Notes under the pieces: model-generated | Told to the model about the DNA's origin: nothing | The model's input: the letters and a program-made list of their open reading frames with translations, nothing else | Database searches by the model: none | Position numbers and translations under genes: made by a program | Source: Rallus limicola | Taxonomy: Eukaryota; Chordata; Aves; Gruiformes; Rallidae | Direction: 5' to 3' | DNA: 64,000 nt | Assembly (NCBI GenBank): GCA_022605955.1 | Contig: JAKCOZ010000252.1 | Location: 286,241-350,240 of the forward strand | Part shown: positions 46,612-59,833 of the stretch, piece by piece | Numbering within the stretch: position 1 is the first letter of the stretch | How the letters are laid out: the number at the start of each line of letters is the position of its first letter

Positions 46612-48548
46612 GACGTTTAGCATGTTTTGAACTGCAGTCTGCTAGGCTCGAGAAAAGCACCGTAGGAGGTTCCAGGCATGTTCCCTCTTTCCAGGCAAAG
46701 GAAAAGGCTGAGAGCCAAAGTGACAGGGTCTGCTCGTGTGTCCTGTTAGGAGGTTTCAGACAAGCTATGCCTTTCAGGCCTAGCTTCTTTACTTTGGGAG
46801 TTATTGCTGGCCGTTTAGCATGTTTTGAACTGCAGTCTGCTAGGGCCGAGAAAAGCACCGTAGGAGGTTCCAGGCATGTTCCCTCTTTCCAGGCAAAGGA
46901 AAAGGCTGAGAGCCAAAGTGACAGGGTCTGCTCGTGTGTCCTGTTAGGAGGTTTCAGACAAGCTATGCCTTTCAGGCCTAGCTTCTTTACTTTGGGAGTT
47001 ATTGCTGGACGTTTAGCATGTTTTGAACTGCAGTCTGCTAGGGCCGAGAAAAGCACCGTAGGAGTTTCCAGGCATGTTCCCTCTTTCCAGGCAAAGGAAA
47101 AGGCTGAGAGCCAAAGTGACAGGGTCTGCTCGTGTGTCCTGTTAGGAGGTTTCAGACAAGCTATGCCTTTCAGGCCTAGCTTCTTTACTTTGGGAGTTAT
47201 TGCTGGACGTTTAGCATGTTTTGAACTGCAGTCTGCTAGGGCCGAGAAAAGCACCGTAGGAGGTTCCAGGCATGTTCCCTCTTTCCAGGCAAAGGAAAAG
47301 GCTGAGAGCCAAAGTGACAGGCTCTGCTCGTGTGTCCTGTTAGGAGGTTTCAGACAAGCTATGCCTTTCAGGCCTAGCTTCTTTACTTTGGGAGTTATTG
47401 CTGGACGTTTAGCATGTTTTGAACTGCAGTCTGCTAGGGCCGAGAAAAGCACCGTAGGAGGTTCCAGGCATGTTCCCTCTTTCCAGGCAAAGGAAAAGGC
47501 TGAGAGCCAAAGTGACAGGGTCTGCTCGTGTGTCCTGTTAGGAGGTTTCAGACAAGCTATGCCTTTCAGGCCTAGCTTCTTTACTTTGGGAGTTATTGCT
47601 GGACGTTTAGCATGTTTTGAACTGCAGTCTGCTAGGGCCGAGAAAAGCACCGTAGGAGGTTCCAGGCATGTTCCCTCTTTCCAGGCAAAGGAAAAGGCTG
47701 AGAGCCAAAGTGACAGGGTCTGCTCGTGTGTCCTGTTAGGAGGTTTCAGACAAGCTATGCCTTTCAGGCCTAGCTTCTTTACTTTGGGAGTTATTGCTGG
47801 ACGTTTAGCATGTTTTGAACTGCAGTCTGCTAGGGCCGAGGAAAGCACCGTAGGAGGTTCCAGGCATGTTCCCTCTTTCCAGGCAAAGGAAAAGGCTGAG
47901 AGCCAAAGTGACAGGGTCTGCTCGTGTGTCCTGTTAGGAGGTTTCAGACAAGCTATGCCTTTCAGGCCTAGCTTCTTTACTTTGGGAGTTATTGCTGGAC
48001 GTTTAGCATGTTTTGAACTGCAGTCTGCTAGGGCCGAGAAAAGCACCGTAGGAGGTTCCAGGCATGTTCCCTCTTTCCAGGCAAAGGAAAAGGCTGAGAG
48101 CCAAAGTGACAGGGTCTGCTCGTGTGTCCTGTTAGGAGGTTTCAGACAAGCTATGCCTTTCAGGCCTAGCTTCTTTACTTCGGGAGTTATTGCTGGACGG
48201 TTAGAATGTTTTGAACTGCAGTCTGCTAGGGCCGAGAAAAGCACCGAAGGAGGTTCCAGGCATGTTCCCTCTTTCCAGGCAAAGGAAAAGGCTGAGAGCC
48301 AAAGTGACAGGGTCTGCTCGTGTGTCCTGTTAGGAGGTTTCAGACAAGCTATGCCTTTCAGGCCTAGCTTCTTTACTTTGGGAGTTATTGCTGGACGTTT
48401 AGCATGTTTTGAACTGCAGTCTGCTAGGGCCGAGAAAAGCACCGTAGGAGGTTCCAGGCATGTTCCCTCTTTCCAGGCAAAGGAAAAGGCTGAGAGCCAA
48501 AGTGACAGGGTCTGCTCGTGTGTCCTGTTAGGAGGTTTCAGACAAGCT

Positions 48549-51500
48549 ATGCCTTTCAGGCCTAGCTTCTTTACTTCGGGAGTTATTGCTGGACGTTTAG
48601 CATGTTTTGAACTGCAGTCTGCTAGGCTCGAGAAAAGCACCGTAGGAGGTTCCAGGCATGTTCCCTCTTTCCAGGCAAAGGAAAAGGCTGAGAGCCAAAG
48701 TGACAGGGTCTGCTCGTGTGTCCTGTTAGGAGGTTTCAGACAAGCTATGCCTTTCAGGCCTAGCTTCTTTACTTTGGGAGTTATTGCTGGCCGTTTAGCA
48801 TGTTTTGAACTGCAGTCTGCTAGGGCCGAGAAAAGCACCGTAGGAGGTTCCAGGCATGTTCCCTCTTTCCAGGCAAAGGAAAAGGCTGAGAGCCAAAGTG
48901 ACAGGGTCTGCTCGTGTGTCCTGTTAGGAGGTTTCAGACAAGCTATGCCTTTCAGGCCTAGCTTCTTTACTTTGGGAGTTATTGCTGGACGTTTAGCATG
49001 TTTTGAACTGCAGTCTGCTAGGGCCGAGAAAAGCACCGTAGGAGTTTCCAGGCATGTTCCCTCTTTCCAGGCAAAGGAAAAGGCTGAGAGCCAAAGTGAC
49101 AGGGTCTGCTCGTGTGTCCTGTTAGGAGGTTTCAGACAAGCTATGCCTTTCAGGCCTAGCTTCTTTACTTTGGGAGTTATTGCTGGACGTTTAGCATGTT
49201 TTGAACTGCAGTCTGCTAGGGCCGAGAAAAGCACAGTAGGAGGTTCCAGGCATGTTCCCTCTTTCCAGGCAAAGGAAAAGGCTGAGAGCCAAAGTGACAG
49301 GGTCTGCTCGTGTGTCCTGTTAGGAGGTTTCAGACAAGCTATGCCTTTCAGGCCTAGCTTCTTTACTTTGGGAGTTATTGCTGGACGTTTAGCATGTTTT
49401 GAACTGCAGTCTGCTAGGGCCGAGGAAAGCACCGTAGGAGGTTCCAGGCATGTTCCCTCTTTCCAGGCAAAGGAAAAGGCTGAGAGCCAAAGTGACAGGG
49501 TCTGCTCGTGTGTCCTGTTAGGAGGTTTCAGACAAGCTATGCCTTTCAGGCCTAGCTTCTTTACTTTGGGAGTTATTGCTGGACGTTTAGCATGTTTTGA
49601 ACTGCAGTCTGCTAGGGCCGAGAAAAGCACCGTAGGAGGTTCCAGGCATGTTCCCTCTTTCCAGGCAAAGGAAAAGGCTGAGAGCCAAAGTGACAGGCTC
49701 TGCTCGTGTGTCCTGTTAGGAGGTTTCAGACAAGCTATGCCTTTCAGGCCTAGCTTCTTTACTTTGGGAGTTATTGCTGGACGTTTAGCATGTTTTGAAC
49801 TGCAGTCTGCTAGGGCCGAGAAAAGCACCGTAGGAGGTTCCAGGCATGTTCCCTCTTTCCAGGCAAAGGAAAAGGCTGAGAGCCAAAGTGACAGGGTCTG
49901 CTCGTGTGTCCTGTTAGGAGGTTTCAGACAAGCTATGCCTTTCAGGCCTAGCTTCTTTACTTTGGGAGTTATTGCTGGACGTTTAGCATGTTTTGAACTG
50001 CAGTCTGCTAGGGCCGAGAAAAGCACCGTAGGAGGTTCCAGGCATGTTCCCTCTTTCCAGGCAAAGGAAAAGGCTGAGAGCCAAAGTGACAGGGTCTGCT
50101 CGTGTGTCCTGTTAGGAGGTTTCAGACAAGCTATGCCTTTCAGGCCTAGCTTCTTTACTTTGGGAGTTATTGCTGGACGTTTAGCATGTTTTGAACTGCA
50201 GTCTGCTAGGGCCGAGAAAAGCACCGTAGGAGGTTCCAGGCATGTTCCCTCTTTCCAGGCAAAGGAAAAGGCTGAGAGCCAAAGTGACAGGGTCTGCTCG
50301 TGTGTCCTGTTAGTAGGTTTCAGACAAGCTATGCCTTTCAGGCCTAGCTTCTTTACTTTGGGAGTTATTGCTGGACGTTTAGCATGTTTTGAACTGCAGT
50401 CTGCTAGGGCCGAGAAAAGCACCGTAGGAGGTTCCAGGCATGTTCCCTCTTTCCAGGCAAAGGAAAAGGCTGAGAGCCAAAGTGACAGGGTCTGCTCGTG
50501 TGTCCTGTTAGGAGGTTTCAGACAAGCTATGCCTTTCAGGCCTAGCTTCTTTACTTTGGGAGTTATTGCTGGACGTTTAGCATGTTTTGAACTGCAGTCT
50601 GCTAGGCTCGAGAAAAGCACCGTAGGAGGTTCCAGGCATGTTCCCTCTTTCCAGGCAAAGGAAAAGGCTGAGAGCCAAAGTGACAGGGTCTGCTCGTGTG
50701 TCCTGTTAGGAGGTTTCAGACAAGCTATGCCTTTCAGGCCTAGCTTCTTTACTTTGGGAGTTATTGCTGGCCGTTTAGCATGTTTTGAACTGCAGTCTGC
50801 TAGGGCCGAGAAAAGCACCGTAGGAGGTTCCAGGCATGTTCCCTCTTTCCAGGCAAAGGAAAAGGCTGAGAGCCAAAGTGACAGGGTCTGCTCGTGTGTC
50901 CTGTTAGGAGGTTTCAGACAAGCTATGCCTTTCAGGCCTAGCTTCTTTACTTTGGGAGTTATTGCTGGACGTTTAGCATGTTTTGAACTGCAGTCTGCTA
51001 GGGCCGAGAAAAGCACCGTAGGAGTTTCCAGGCATGTTCCCTCTTTCCAGGCAAAGGAAAAGGCTGAGAGCCAAAGTGACAGGGTCTGCTCGTGTGTCCT
51101 GTTAGGAGGTTTCAGACAAGCTATGCCTTTCAGGCCTAGCTTCTTTACTTTGGGAGTTATTGCTGGACGTTTAGCATGTTTTGAACTGCAGTCTGCTAGG
51201 GCCGAGAAAAGCACAGTAGGAGGTTCCAGGCATGTTCCCTCTTTCCAGGCAAAGGAAAAGGCTGAGAGCCAAAGTGACAGGGTCTGCTCGTGTGTCCTGT
51301 TAGGAGGTTTCAGACAAGCTATGCCTTTCAGGCCTAGCTTCTTTACTTTGGGAGTTATTGCTGGACGTTTAGCATGTTTTGAACTGCAGTCTGCTAGGGC
51401 CGAGGAAAGCACCGTAGGAGGTTCCAGGCATGTTCCCTCTTTCCAGGCAAAGGAAAAGGCTGAGAGCCAAAGTGACAGGGTCTGCTCGTGTGTCCTGTTA

Positions 51501-52508
51501 GGAGGTTTCAGACAAGCTATGCCTTTCAGGCCTAGCTTCTTTACTTTGGGAGTTATTGCTGGACGTTTAGCATGTTTTGAACTGCAGTCTGCTAGGGCCG
51601 AGAAAAGCACCGTAGGAGGTTCCAGGCATGTTCCCTCTTTCCAGGCAAAGGAAAAGGCTGAGAGCCAAAGTGACAGGCTCTGCTCGTGTGTCCTGTTAGG
51701 AGGTTTCAGACAAGCTATGCCTTTCAGGCCTAGCTTCTTTACTTTGGGAGTTATTGCTGGACGTTTAGCATGTTTTGAACTGCAGTCTGCTAGGGCCGAG
51801 AAAAGCACCGTAGGAGGTTCCAGGCATGTTCCCTCTTTCCAGGCAAAGGAAAAGGCTGAGAGCCAAAGTGACAGGGTCTGCTCGTGTGTCCTGTTAGGAG
51901 GTTTCAGACAAGCTATGCCTTTCAGGCCTAGCTTCTTTACTTTGGGAGTTATTGCTGGACGTTTAGCATGTTTTGAACTGCAGTCTGCTAGGGCCGAGAA
52001 AAGCACCGTAGGAGGTTCCAGGCATGTTCCCTCTTTCCAGGCAAAGGAAAAGGCTGAGAGCCAAAGTGACAGGGTCTGCTCGTGTGTCCTGTTAGGAGGT
52101 TTCAGACAAGCTATGCCTTTCAGGCCTAGCTTCTTTACTTTGGGAGTTATTGCTGGACGTTTAGCATGTTTTGAACTGCAGTCTGCTAGGGCCGAGGAAA
52201 GCACCGTAGGAGGTTCCAGGCATGTTCCCTCTTTCCAGGCAAAGGAAAAGGCTGAGAGCCAAAGTGACAGGGTCTGCTCATGTGTCCTGTTAGGAGGTTT
52301 CAGACAAGCTATGCCTTTCAGGCCTAGCTTCTTTACTTTGGGAGTTATTGCTGGCCGTTTAGCATGTTTTGAACTGCAGTCTGCTAGGGCCGAGAAAAGC
52401 ACCGTAGGAGGTTCCAGGCATGTTCCCTCTTTCCAGGCAAAGGAAAAGGCTGAGAGCCAAAGTGACAGGCTCTGCTCGTGTGTCCTGTTAGGAGGTTTCA
52501 GACAAGCT
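48549..52508. repeat. 10-monomer (1980-bp) higher-order unit, two copies
   Basis: Monomers 246-253 and 256-263 share the order C79+T80; C45; T101; A93; G85; C160; consensus; consensus. XhoI-type strings start at 48621 and 50601, T101 near 49043 and 51023, and the rare A93 (GCACAGTAGG) near 49232 and 51212, all 1980 bp apart. The last two monomers differ: T182 then consensus in the first copy, G85+A168 then C45+C160 in the second. The first copy also has C29 in its lead monomer. The unit looks like an expansion of the 5-monomer unit at 45580. Confidence 0.87.
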
Positions 52509-55500
52509 ATGCCTTTCAGGCCTAGCTTCTTTACTTTGGGAGTTATTGCTGGCCGTTTAGCATGTTTTGAACTGCAGTCTGCTAGGGCCGAGAAAAGCAC
52601 CGTAGGAGGTTCCAGGCATGTTCCCTCTTTCCAGGCAAAGGAAAAGGCTGAGAGCCAAAGTGACAGGCTCTGCTCGTGTGTCCTGTTAGGAGGTTTCAGA
52701 CAAGCTATGCCTTTCAGGCCTAGCTTCTTTACTTTGGGAGTTATTGCTGGACGTTTAGCATGTTTTGAACTGCAGTCTGCTAGGGCCGAGAAAAGCACCG
52801 TAGGAGGTTCCAGGCATGTTCCCTCTTTCCAGGCAAAGGAAAAGGCTGAGAGCCAAAGTGACAGGGTCTGCTCGTGTGTCCTGTTAGGAGGTTTCAGACA
52901 AGCTATGCCTTTCAGGCCTAGCTTCTTTACTTTGGGAGTTATTGCTGGACGTTTAGCATGTTTTGAACTGCAGTCTGCTAGGGCCGAGAAAAGCACCGTA
53001 GGAGGTTCCAGGCATGTTCCCTCTTTCCAGGCAAAGGAAAAGGCTGAGAGCCAAAGTGACAGGGTCTGCTCGTGTGTCCTGTTAGGAGGTTTCAGACAAG
53101 CTATGCCTTTCAGGCCTAGCTTCTTTACTTTGGGAGTTATTGCTGGACGTTTAGCATGTTTTGAACTGCAGTCTGCTAGGGCCGAGGAAAGCACCGTAGG
53201 AGGTTCCAGGCATGTTCCCTCTTTCCAGGCAAAGGAAAAGGCTGAGAGCCAAAGTGACAGGGTCTGCTCGTGTGTCCTATTAGGAGGTTTCAGACAAGCT
53301 ATGCCTTTCAGGCCTAGCTTCTTTACTTTGGGAGTTATTGCTGGCCGTTTAGCATGTTTTGAACTGCAGTCTGCTAGGGCCGAGAAAAGCACCGTAGGAG
53401 GTTCCAGGCATGTTCCCTCTTTCCAGGCAAAGGAAAAGGCTGAGAGCCAAAGTGACAGGGTCTGCTCGTGTGTCCTGTTAGGAGGTTTCAGACAAGCTAT
53501 GCCTTTCAGGCCTAGCTTCTTTACTTTGGGAGTTATTGCTGGACGTTTAGCATGTTTTGAACTGCAGTCTGCTAGGGCCGAGAAAAGCACCGTAGGAGGT
53601 TCCAGGCATGTTCCCTCTTTCCAGGCAAAGGAAAAGGCTGAGAGCCAAAGTGACAGGGTCTGCTCGTGTGTCCTGATAGGAGGTTTCAGACAAGCTATGC
53701 CTTTCAGGCCTAGCTTCTTTACTTTGGGAGTTATTGCTGGACGTTTAGCATGTTTTGAACTGCAGTCTGCTAGGGCCGAGAAAAGCACCGTAGGAGGTTC
53801 CAGGCATGTTCCCTCTTTCCAGGCAAAGGAAAAGGCTGAGAGCCAAAGTGACAGGGTCTGCTCGTGTGTCCTGTTAGGAGGTTTCAGACAAGCTATGCCT
53901 TTCAGGCCTAGCTTCTTTACTTTGGGAGTTATTGCTGGACGTTTAGCATGTTTTGAACTGCAGTCTGCTAGGGCCGAGAAAAGCACCGTAGGAGGTTCCA
54001 GGCATGTTCCCTCTTTCCAGGCAAAGGAAAAGGCTGAGAGCCAAAGTGACAGGGTCTGCTCGTGTGTCCTGTTAGGAGGTTTCAGACAAGCTATGCCTTT
54101 CAGGCCTAGCTTCTTTACTTTGGGAGTTATTGCTGGACGTTTAGCATGTTTTGAACTGCAGTCTGCTAGGGCCGAGAAAAGCACCGTAGGAGGTTCCAGG
54201 CATGTTCCCTCTTTCCAGGCAAAGGAAAAGGCTGAGAGCCAAAGTGACAGGGTCTGCTCGTGTGTCCTGTTAGGAGGTTTCAGACAAGCTATGCCTTTCA
54301 GGCCTAGCTTCTTTACTTTGGGAGTTATTGCTGGACGTTTAGCATGTTTTGAACTGCAGTCTGCTAGGGCCGAGGAAAGCACCGTAGGAGGTTCCAGGCA
54401 TGTTCCCTCTTTCCAGGCAAAGGAAAAGGCTGAGAGCCAAAGTGACAGGGTCTGCTCGTGTGTCCTGTTAGGAGGTTTCAGACAAGCTATGCCTTTCAGG
54501 CCTAGCTTCTTTACTTTGGGAGTTATTGCTGGCCGTTTAGCATGTTTTGAACTGCAGTCTGCTAGGGCCGAGAAAAGCACCGTAGGAGGTTCCAGGCATG
54601 TTCCCTCTTTCCAGGCAAAGGAAAAGGCTGAGAGCCAAAGTGACAGGGTCTGCTCGTGTGTCCTGTTAGGAGGTTTCAGACAAGCTATGCCTTTCAGGCC
54701 TAGCTTCTTTACTTTGGGAGTTATTGCTGGACGTTTAGCATGTTTTGAACTGCAGTCTGCTAGGGCCGAGAAAAGCACCGTAGGAGGTTCCAGGCATGTT
54801 CCCTCTTTCCAGGCAAAGGGAAAGGCTGAGAGCCAAAGTGACAGGGTCTGCTCGTGTGTCCTGTTAGGAGGTTTCAGACAAGCTATGCCTTTCAGGCCTA
54901 GCTTCTTTACTTTGGGAGTTATTGCTGGACGTTTAGCATGTTTTGAACTGCAGTCTGCTAGGGCCGAGAAAAGCACCGTAGGAGGTTCCAGGCATGTTCC
55001 CTCTTTCCAGGCAAAGGAAAAGGCTGAGAGCCAAAGTGACAGGGTCTGCTCGTGTGTCCTGTTAGGAGGTTTCAGACAAGCTATGCCTTTCAGGCCTAGC
55101 TTCTTTACTTCGGGAGTTATTGCTGGACGTTTAGCATGTTTTGAACTGCAGTCTGCTAGGGCCGAGAAAAGCACCGTAGGAGGTTCCAGGCATGTTCCCT
55201 CTTTCCAGGCAAAGGAAAAGGCTGAGAGCCAAAGTGACAGGGTCTGCTCGTGTGTCCTGTTAGGAGGTTTCAGACAAGCTATGCCTTTCAGGCCTAGCTT
55301 CTTTACTTTGGGAGTTATTGCTGGACGTTTAGCATGTTTTGAACTGCAGTCTGCTAGGGCCGAGAAAAGCACCGTAGGAGGTTCCAGGCATGTTCCCTCT
55401 TTCCAGGCAAAGGAAAAGGCTGAGAGCCAAAGTGACAGGGTCTGCTCGTGTGTCCTGTTAGGAGGTTTCAGACAAGCTATGCCTTTCAGGCCTAGCTTCT

Positions 55501-56072
55501 TTACTTTGGGAGTTATTGCTGGACGTTTAGCATGTTTTGAACTGCAGTCTGCTAGGGCTGAGAAAAGCACCGTAGGAGGTTCCAGGCATGTTCCCTCTTT
55601 CCAGGCAAAGGAAAAGGCTGAGAGCCAAAGTGACAGGGTCTGCTCGTGTGTCCTGTTAGGAGGTTTCAGACAAGCTATGCCTTTCAGGCCTAGCTTCTTT
55701 ACTTCGAGAGTTATTGCTGGACGTTTAGCATGTTTTGAACTGCAGTCTGCTAGGGCCGAGAAAAGCACCGTAGGAGGTTCCAGGCATGTTCCCTCTTTCC
55801 AGGCAAAGGAAAAGGCTGAGAGCCAAAGTGACAGGGTCTGCTCGTGTGTCCTGTTAGGAGGTTTCAGACAAGCTATGCCTTTCAGGCCTAGCTTATTTGC
55901 TTTGGGAATTATATCTGGACGTTTAGCATGTTTTGAACTGCAGTCTGCTAGGGCCGAGAAAAGCACTGTAGGAGGTTCCAGGCATGTTCCCTCTTTTCAG
56001 GCAAAGGAAAAGGCTGAGAGCCAAAGTGACAGGGTCTGCTCGTGTGTCCTGTTAGGAGGTTTCAGACAAGCT
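52113..56072. repeat. 39/40-monomer-step duplication, first copy (monomers 264-283)
   Basis: Landmarks in order are G85+A168; two C45+C160; a CTG-to-CTA change (CCTATTAGG); TTA to ATA (CCTGATAGG at 53671); G85; C45; G134; C29; T81; A31; then the A39/T40 monomer. The counterpart is 59834-63991. The offset is 39 monomers up to the CCTATTAGG monomer and 40 from CCTGATAGG onward, each less one base for the deletion at 56709. Confidence 0.86.
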
Positions 56073-56708
56073 ATGCCTTTCAGGCCTAGCTTCTTTACTT
56101 TGGGAGTTATTGCTGGACGTTTAGCATGTTTTGAACTGCAGTCTGCTAGGGCCGAGAAAAGCACCGTAGGAGGTTCCAGGCATGTTCCCTCTTTCCAGGC
56201 AAAGGAAAAGGCTGAGAGCCAAAGTGACAGGGTCTGCTCGTGTGTCCTGTTAGGAGGTTTCAGACAAGCTATGCCTTTCAGGTCTAGCTTCTTTACTTTG
56301 GGAGTTATTGCTGGACGTTTAGCATGTTTTGAACTGCAGTCTGCTAGGGCCGAGGAAAGCACCGTAGGAGGTTCCAGGCATGTTCCCTCTTTCCAGGCAA
56401 AGGAAAAGGCTGAGAGCCAAAGTGACAGGGTCTGCTCGTGTGTCCTGTTAGGAGGTTTCAGACAAGCTATGCCTTTCAGGCCTAGCTTCTTTACTTTGGG
56501 AGTTATTGCTGGACGTTTAGCATGTTTTGAACTGCAGTCTGCTAGGGCCGAGAAAAGCACCGTAGGAGGTTCCAGGCATGTTCCCTCTTTCCAGGCAAAG
56601 GAAAAGGCTGAGAGCCAAAGTGACAGGCTCTGCTCGTGTGTCCTGTTAGGAGGTTTCAGACAAGCTATGCCTTTCAGGCCTAGCTTCTTTACTTTGGGAG
56701 TTATTGCT

Positions 56709-56709
56709 G
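56709..56709. other. -1 indel: single G in GCTGACG (monomer 287)
   Basis: GCTGGACG has lost one G. This is the only indel downstream of 46.6 kb, and it sets the one-base deficit in all later spacing. Confidence 0.85.
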
Positions 56710-59700
56710 ACGTTTAGCATGTTTTGAACTGCAGTCTGCTAGGGCCGAGAAAAGCACCGTAGGAGGTTCCAGGCATGTTCCCTCTTTCCAGGCAAAGGAA
56801 AAGGCTGAGAGCCAAAGTGACAGGGTCTGCTCGTGTGTCCTGTTAGGAGGTTTCAGACAAGCTATGCCTTTCAGGCCTAGCTTCTTTACTTTGGGAGTTA
56901 TTGCTGGACGTTTAGCATGTTTTGAACTGCAGTCTGCTAGGGCCGAGAAAAGCACCGTAGGAGGTTCCAGGCATGTTCCCTCTTTCCAGGCAAAGGAAAA
57001 GGCTGAGAGCCAAAGTGACAGGGTCTGCTCGTGTGTCCTGTTAGGAGGTTTCAGACAAGCTATGCCTTTCAGGCCTAGCTTCTTTACTTTGGGAGTTATT
57101 GCTGGACGTTTAGCATGTTTTGAACTGCAGTCTGCTAGGGCCGAGGAAAGCACCGTAGGAGGTTCCAGGCATGTTCCCTCTTTCCAGGCAAAGGAAAAGG
57201 CTGAGAGCCAAAGTGACAGGGTCTGCTCATGTGTCCTGTTAGGAGGTTTCAGACAAGCTATGCCTTTCAGGCCTAGCTTCTTTACTTTGGGAGTTATTGC
57301 TGGCCGTTTAGCATGTTTTGAACTGCAGTCTGCTAGGGCCGAGAAAAGCACCGTAGGAGGTTCCAGGCATGTTCCCTCTTTCCAGGCAAAGGAAAAGGCT
57401 GAGAGCCAAAGTGACAGGGGCTGCTCGTGTTTCCTGTTAGGAGGTTTCAGACAAGCTATGCCTTTCAGGCCTAGCTTCTTTACTTTGGGAGTTATTGCTG
57501 GCCGTTTAGCATGTTTTGAACTGCAGTCTGCTAGGGCCGAGAAAAGCACCGTAGGAGGTTCCAGGCATGTTCCCTCTTTCCAGGCAAAGGAAAAGGCTGA
57601 GAGCCAAAGTGACAGGCTCTGCTCGTGTGTCCTGTTAGGAGGTTTCAGACAAGCTATGCCTTTCAGGCCTAGCTTCTTTACTTTGGGAGTTATTGCTGGA
57701 CGTTTAGCATGTTTTGAACTGCAGTCTGCTAGGGCCGAGAAAAGCACCGTAGGAGGTTCCAGGCATGTTCCCTCTTTCCAGGCAAAGGAAAAGGCTGAGA
57801 GCCAAAGTGACAGGGTCTGCTCGTGTGTCCTGTTAGGAGGTTTCAGACAAGCTATGCCTTTCAGGCCTAGCTTCTTTACTTTGGGAGTTATTGCTGGACG
57901 TTTAGCATGTTTTGAACTGCAGTCTGCTAGGGCCGAGAAAAGCACCGTAGGAGGTTCCAGGCATGTTCCCTCTTTCCAGGCAAAGGAAAAGGCTGAGAGC
58001 CAAAGTGACAGGGTCTGCTCGTGTGTCCTGTTAGGAGGTTTCAGACAAGCTATGCCTTTCAGGCCTAGCTTCTTTACTTTGGGAGTTATTGCTGGACGTT
58101 TAGCATGTTTTGAACTGCAGTCTGCTAGGGCCGAGAAAAGCACCGTAGGAGGTTCCAGGCATGTTCCCTCTTTCCAGGCAAAGGAAAAGGCTGAGAGCCA
58201 AAGTGACAGGGTCTGCTCATGTGTCCTGTTAGGAGGTTTCAGACAAGCTATGCCTTTCAGGCCTAGCTTCTTTACTTTGGGAGTTATTGCTGGCCGTTTA
58301 GCATGTTTTGAACTGCAGTCTGCTAGGGCCGAGAAAAGCACCGTAGGAGGTTCCAGGCATGTTCCCTCTTTCCAGGCAAAGGAAAAGGCTGAGAGCCAAA
58401 GTGACAGGGTCTGCTCGTGTGTCCTGTTAGGAGGTTTCAGACAAGCTATGCCTTTCAGGCCTAGCTTCTTTACTTTGGGAGTTATTGCTGGACGTTTAGC
58501 ATGTTTTGAACTGCAGTCTGCTAGGGCCGAGAAAAGCACCGTAGGAGGTTCCAGGCATGTTCCCTCTTTCCAGGCAAAGGAAAAGGCTGAGAGCCAAAGT
58601 GACAGGGTCTGCTCGTGTGTCCTGTTAGGAGGTTTCAGACAAGCTATGCCTTTCAGGCCTAGCTTCTTTACTTTGGGAGTTATTGCTGGACGTTTAGCAT
58701 GTTTTGAACTGCAGTCTGCTAGGGCCGAGGAAAGCACCGTAGGAGGTTCCAGGCATGTTCCCTCTTTCCAGGCAAAGGAAAAGGCTGAGAGCCAAAGTGA
58801 CAGGGTCTGCTCGTGTGTCCTGTTAGGAGGTTTCAGACAAGCTATGCCTTTCAGGCCTAGCTTCTTTACTTTGGGAGTTATTGCTGGACGTTTAGCATGT
58901 TTTGAACTGCAGTCTGCTAGGGCCGAGAAAAGCACCGTAGGAGGTTCCAGGCATGTTCCCTCTTTCCAGGCAAAGGAAAAGGCTGAGAGCCAAAGTGACA
59001 GGGTCTGCTCGTGTGTCCTGTTAGGAGGTTTCAGACAAGCTATGCCTTTCAGGCCTAGCTTCTTTACTTTGGGAGTTATTGCTGGACGTTTAGCATGTTT
59101 TGAACTGCAGTCTGCTAGGGCCGAGAAAAGCACCGTAGGAGGTTCCAGGCATGTTCCCTCTTTCCAGGCAAAGGAAAAGGCTGAGAGCCAAAGTGACAGG
59201 GTCTGCTCGTGTGTCCTGTTAGGAGGTTTCAGACAAGCTATGCCTTTCAGGCCTAGCTTCTTTACTTTGGGAGTTATTGCTGGACGTTTAGCATGTTTTG
59301 AACTGCAGTCTGCTAGGGCCGAGAAAAGCACCGTAGGAGGTTCCAGGCATGTTCCCTCTTTCCAGGCAAAGGAAAAGGCTGAGAGCCAAAGTGACAGGGT
59401 CTGCTCGTGTGTCCTGTTAGGAGGTTTCAGACAAGCTATGCCTTTCAGGCCTAGCTTCTTTACTTTGGGAGTTATTGCTGGACGTTTAGCATGTTTTGAA
59501 CTGCAGTCTGCTAGGGCCGAGGAAAGCACCGTAGGAGGTTCCAGGCATGTTCCCTCTTTCCAGGCAAAGGAAAAGGCTGAGAGCCAAAGTGACAGGGTCT
59601 GCTCGTGTGTCCTGTTAGGAGGTTTCAGACAAGCTATGCCTTTCAGGCCTAGCTTCTTTACTTTGGGAGTTATTGCTGGACGTTTAGCATGTTTTGAACT

Positions 59701-59833
59701 GCAGTCTGCTAGGGCCGAGAAAAGCACCGTAGGAGGTTCCAGGCATGTTCCCTCTTTCCAGGCAAAGGAAAAGGCTGAGAGCCAAAGTGACAGGGTCTGC
59801 TCGTGTGTCCTGTTAGGAGGTTTCAGACAAGCT

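Larger units (their letters stand above)
45580..47558. repeat. 5-monomer unit in two tandem copies (domain II)
   Basis: Monomers 231-235 and 236-240 both run C79+T80; C45; T101; C160; consensus. The unit is 990 bp (second copy 989). The GGCTCG string of C79+T80, which creates an XhoI site (CTCGAG), begins its monomer phase at 45651 and 46641. Both lead monomers are also one base short, but at different sites. Confidence 0.85.
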
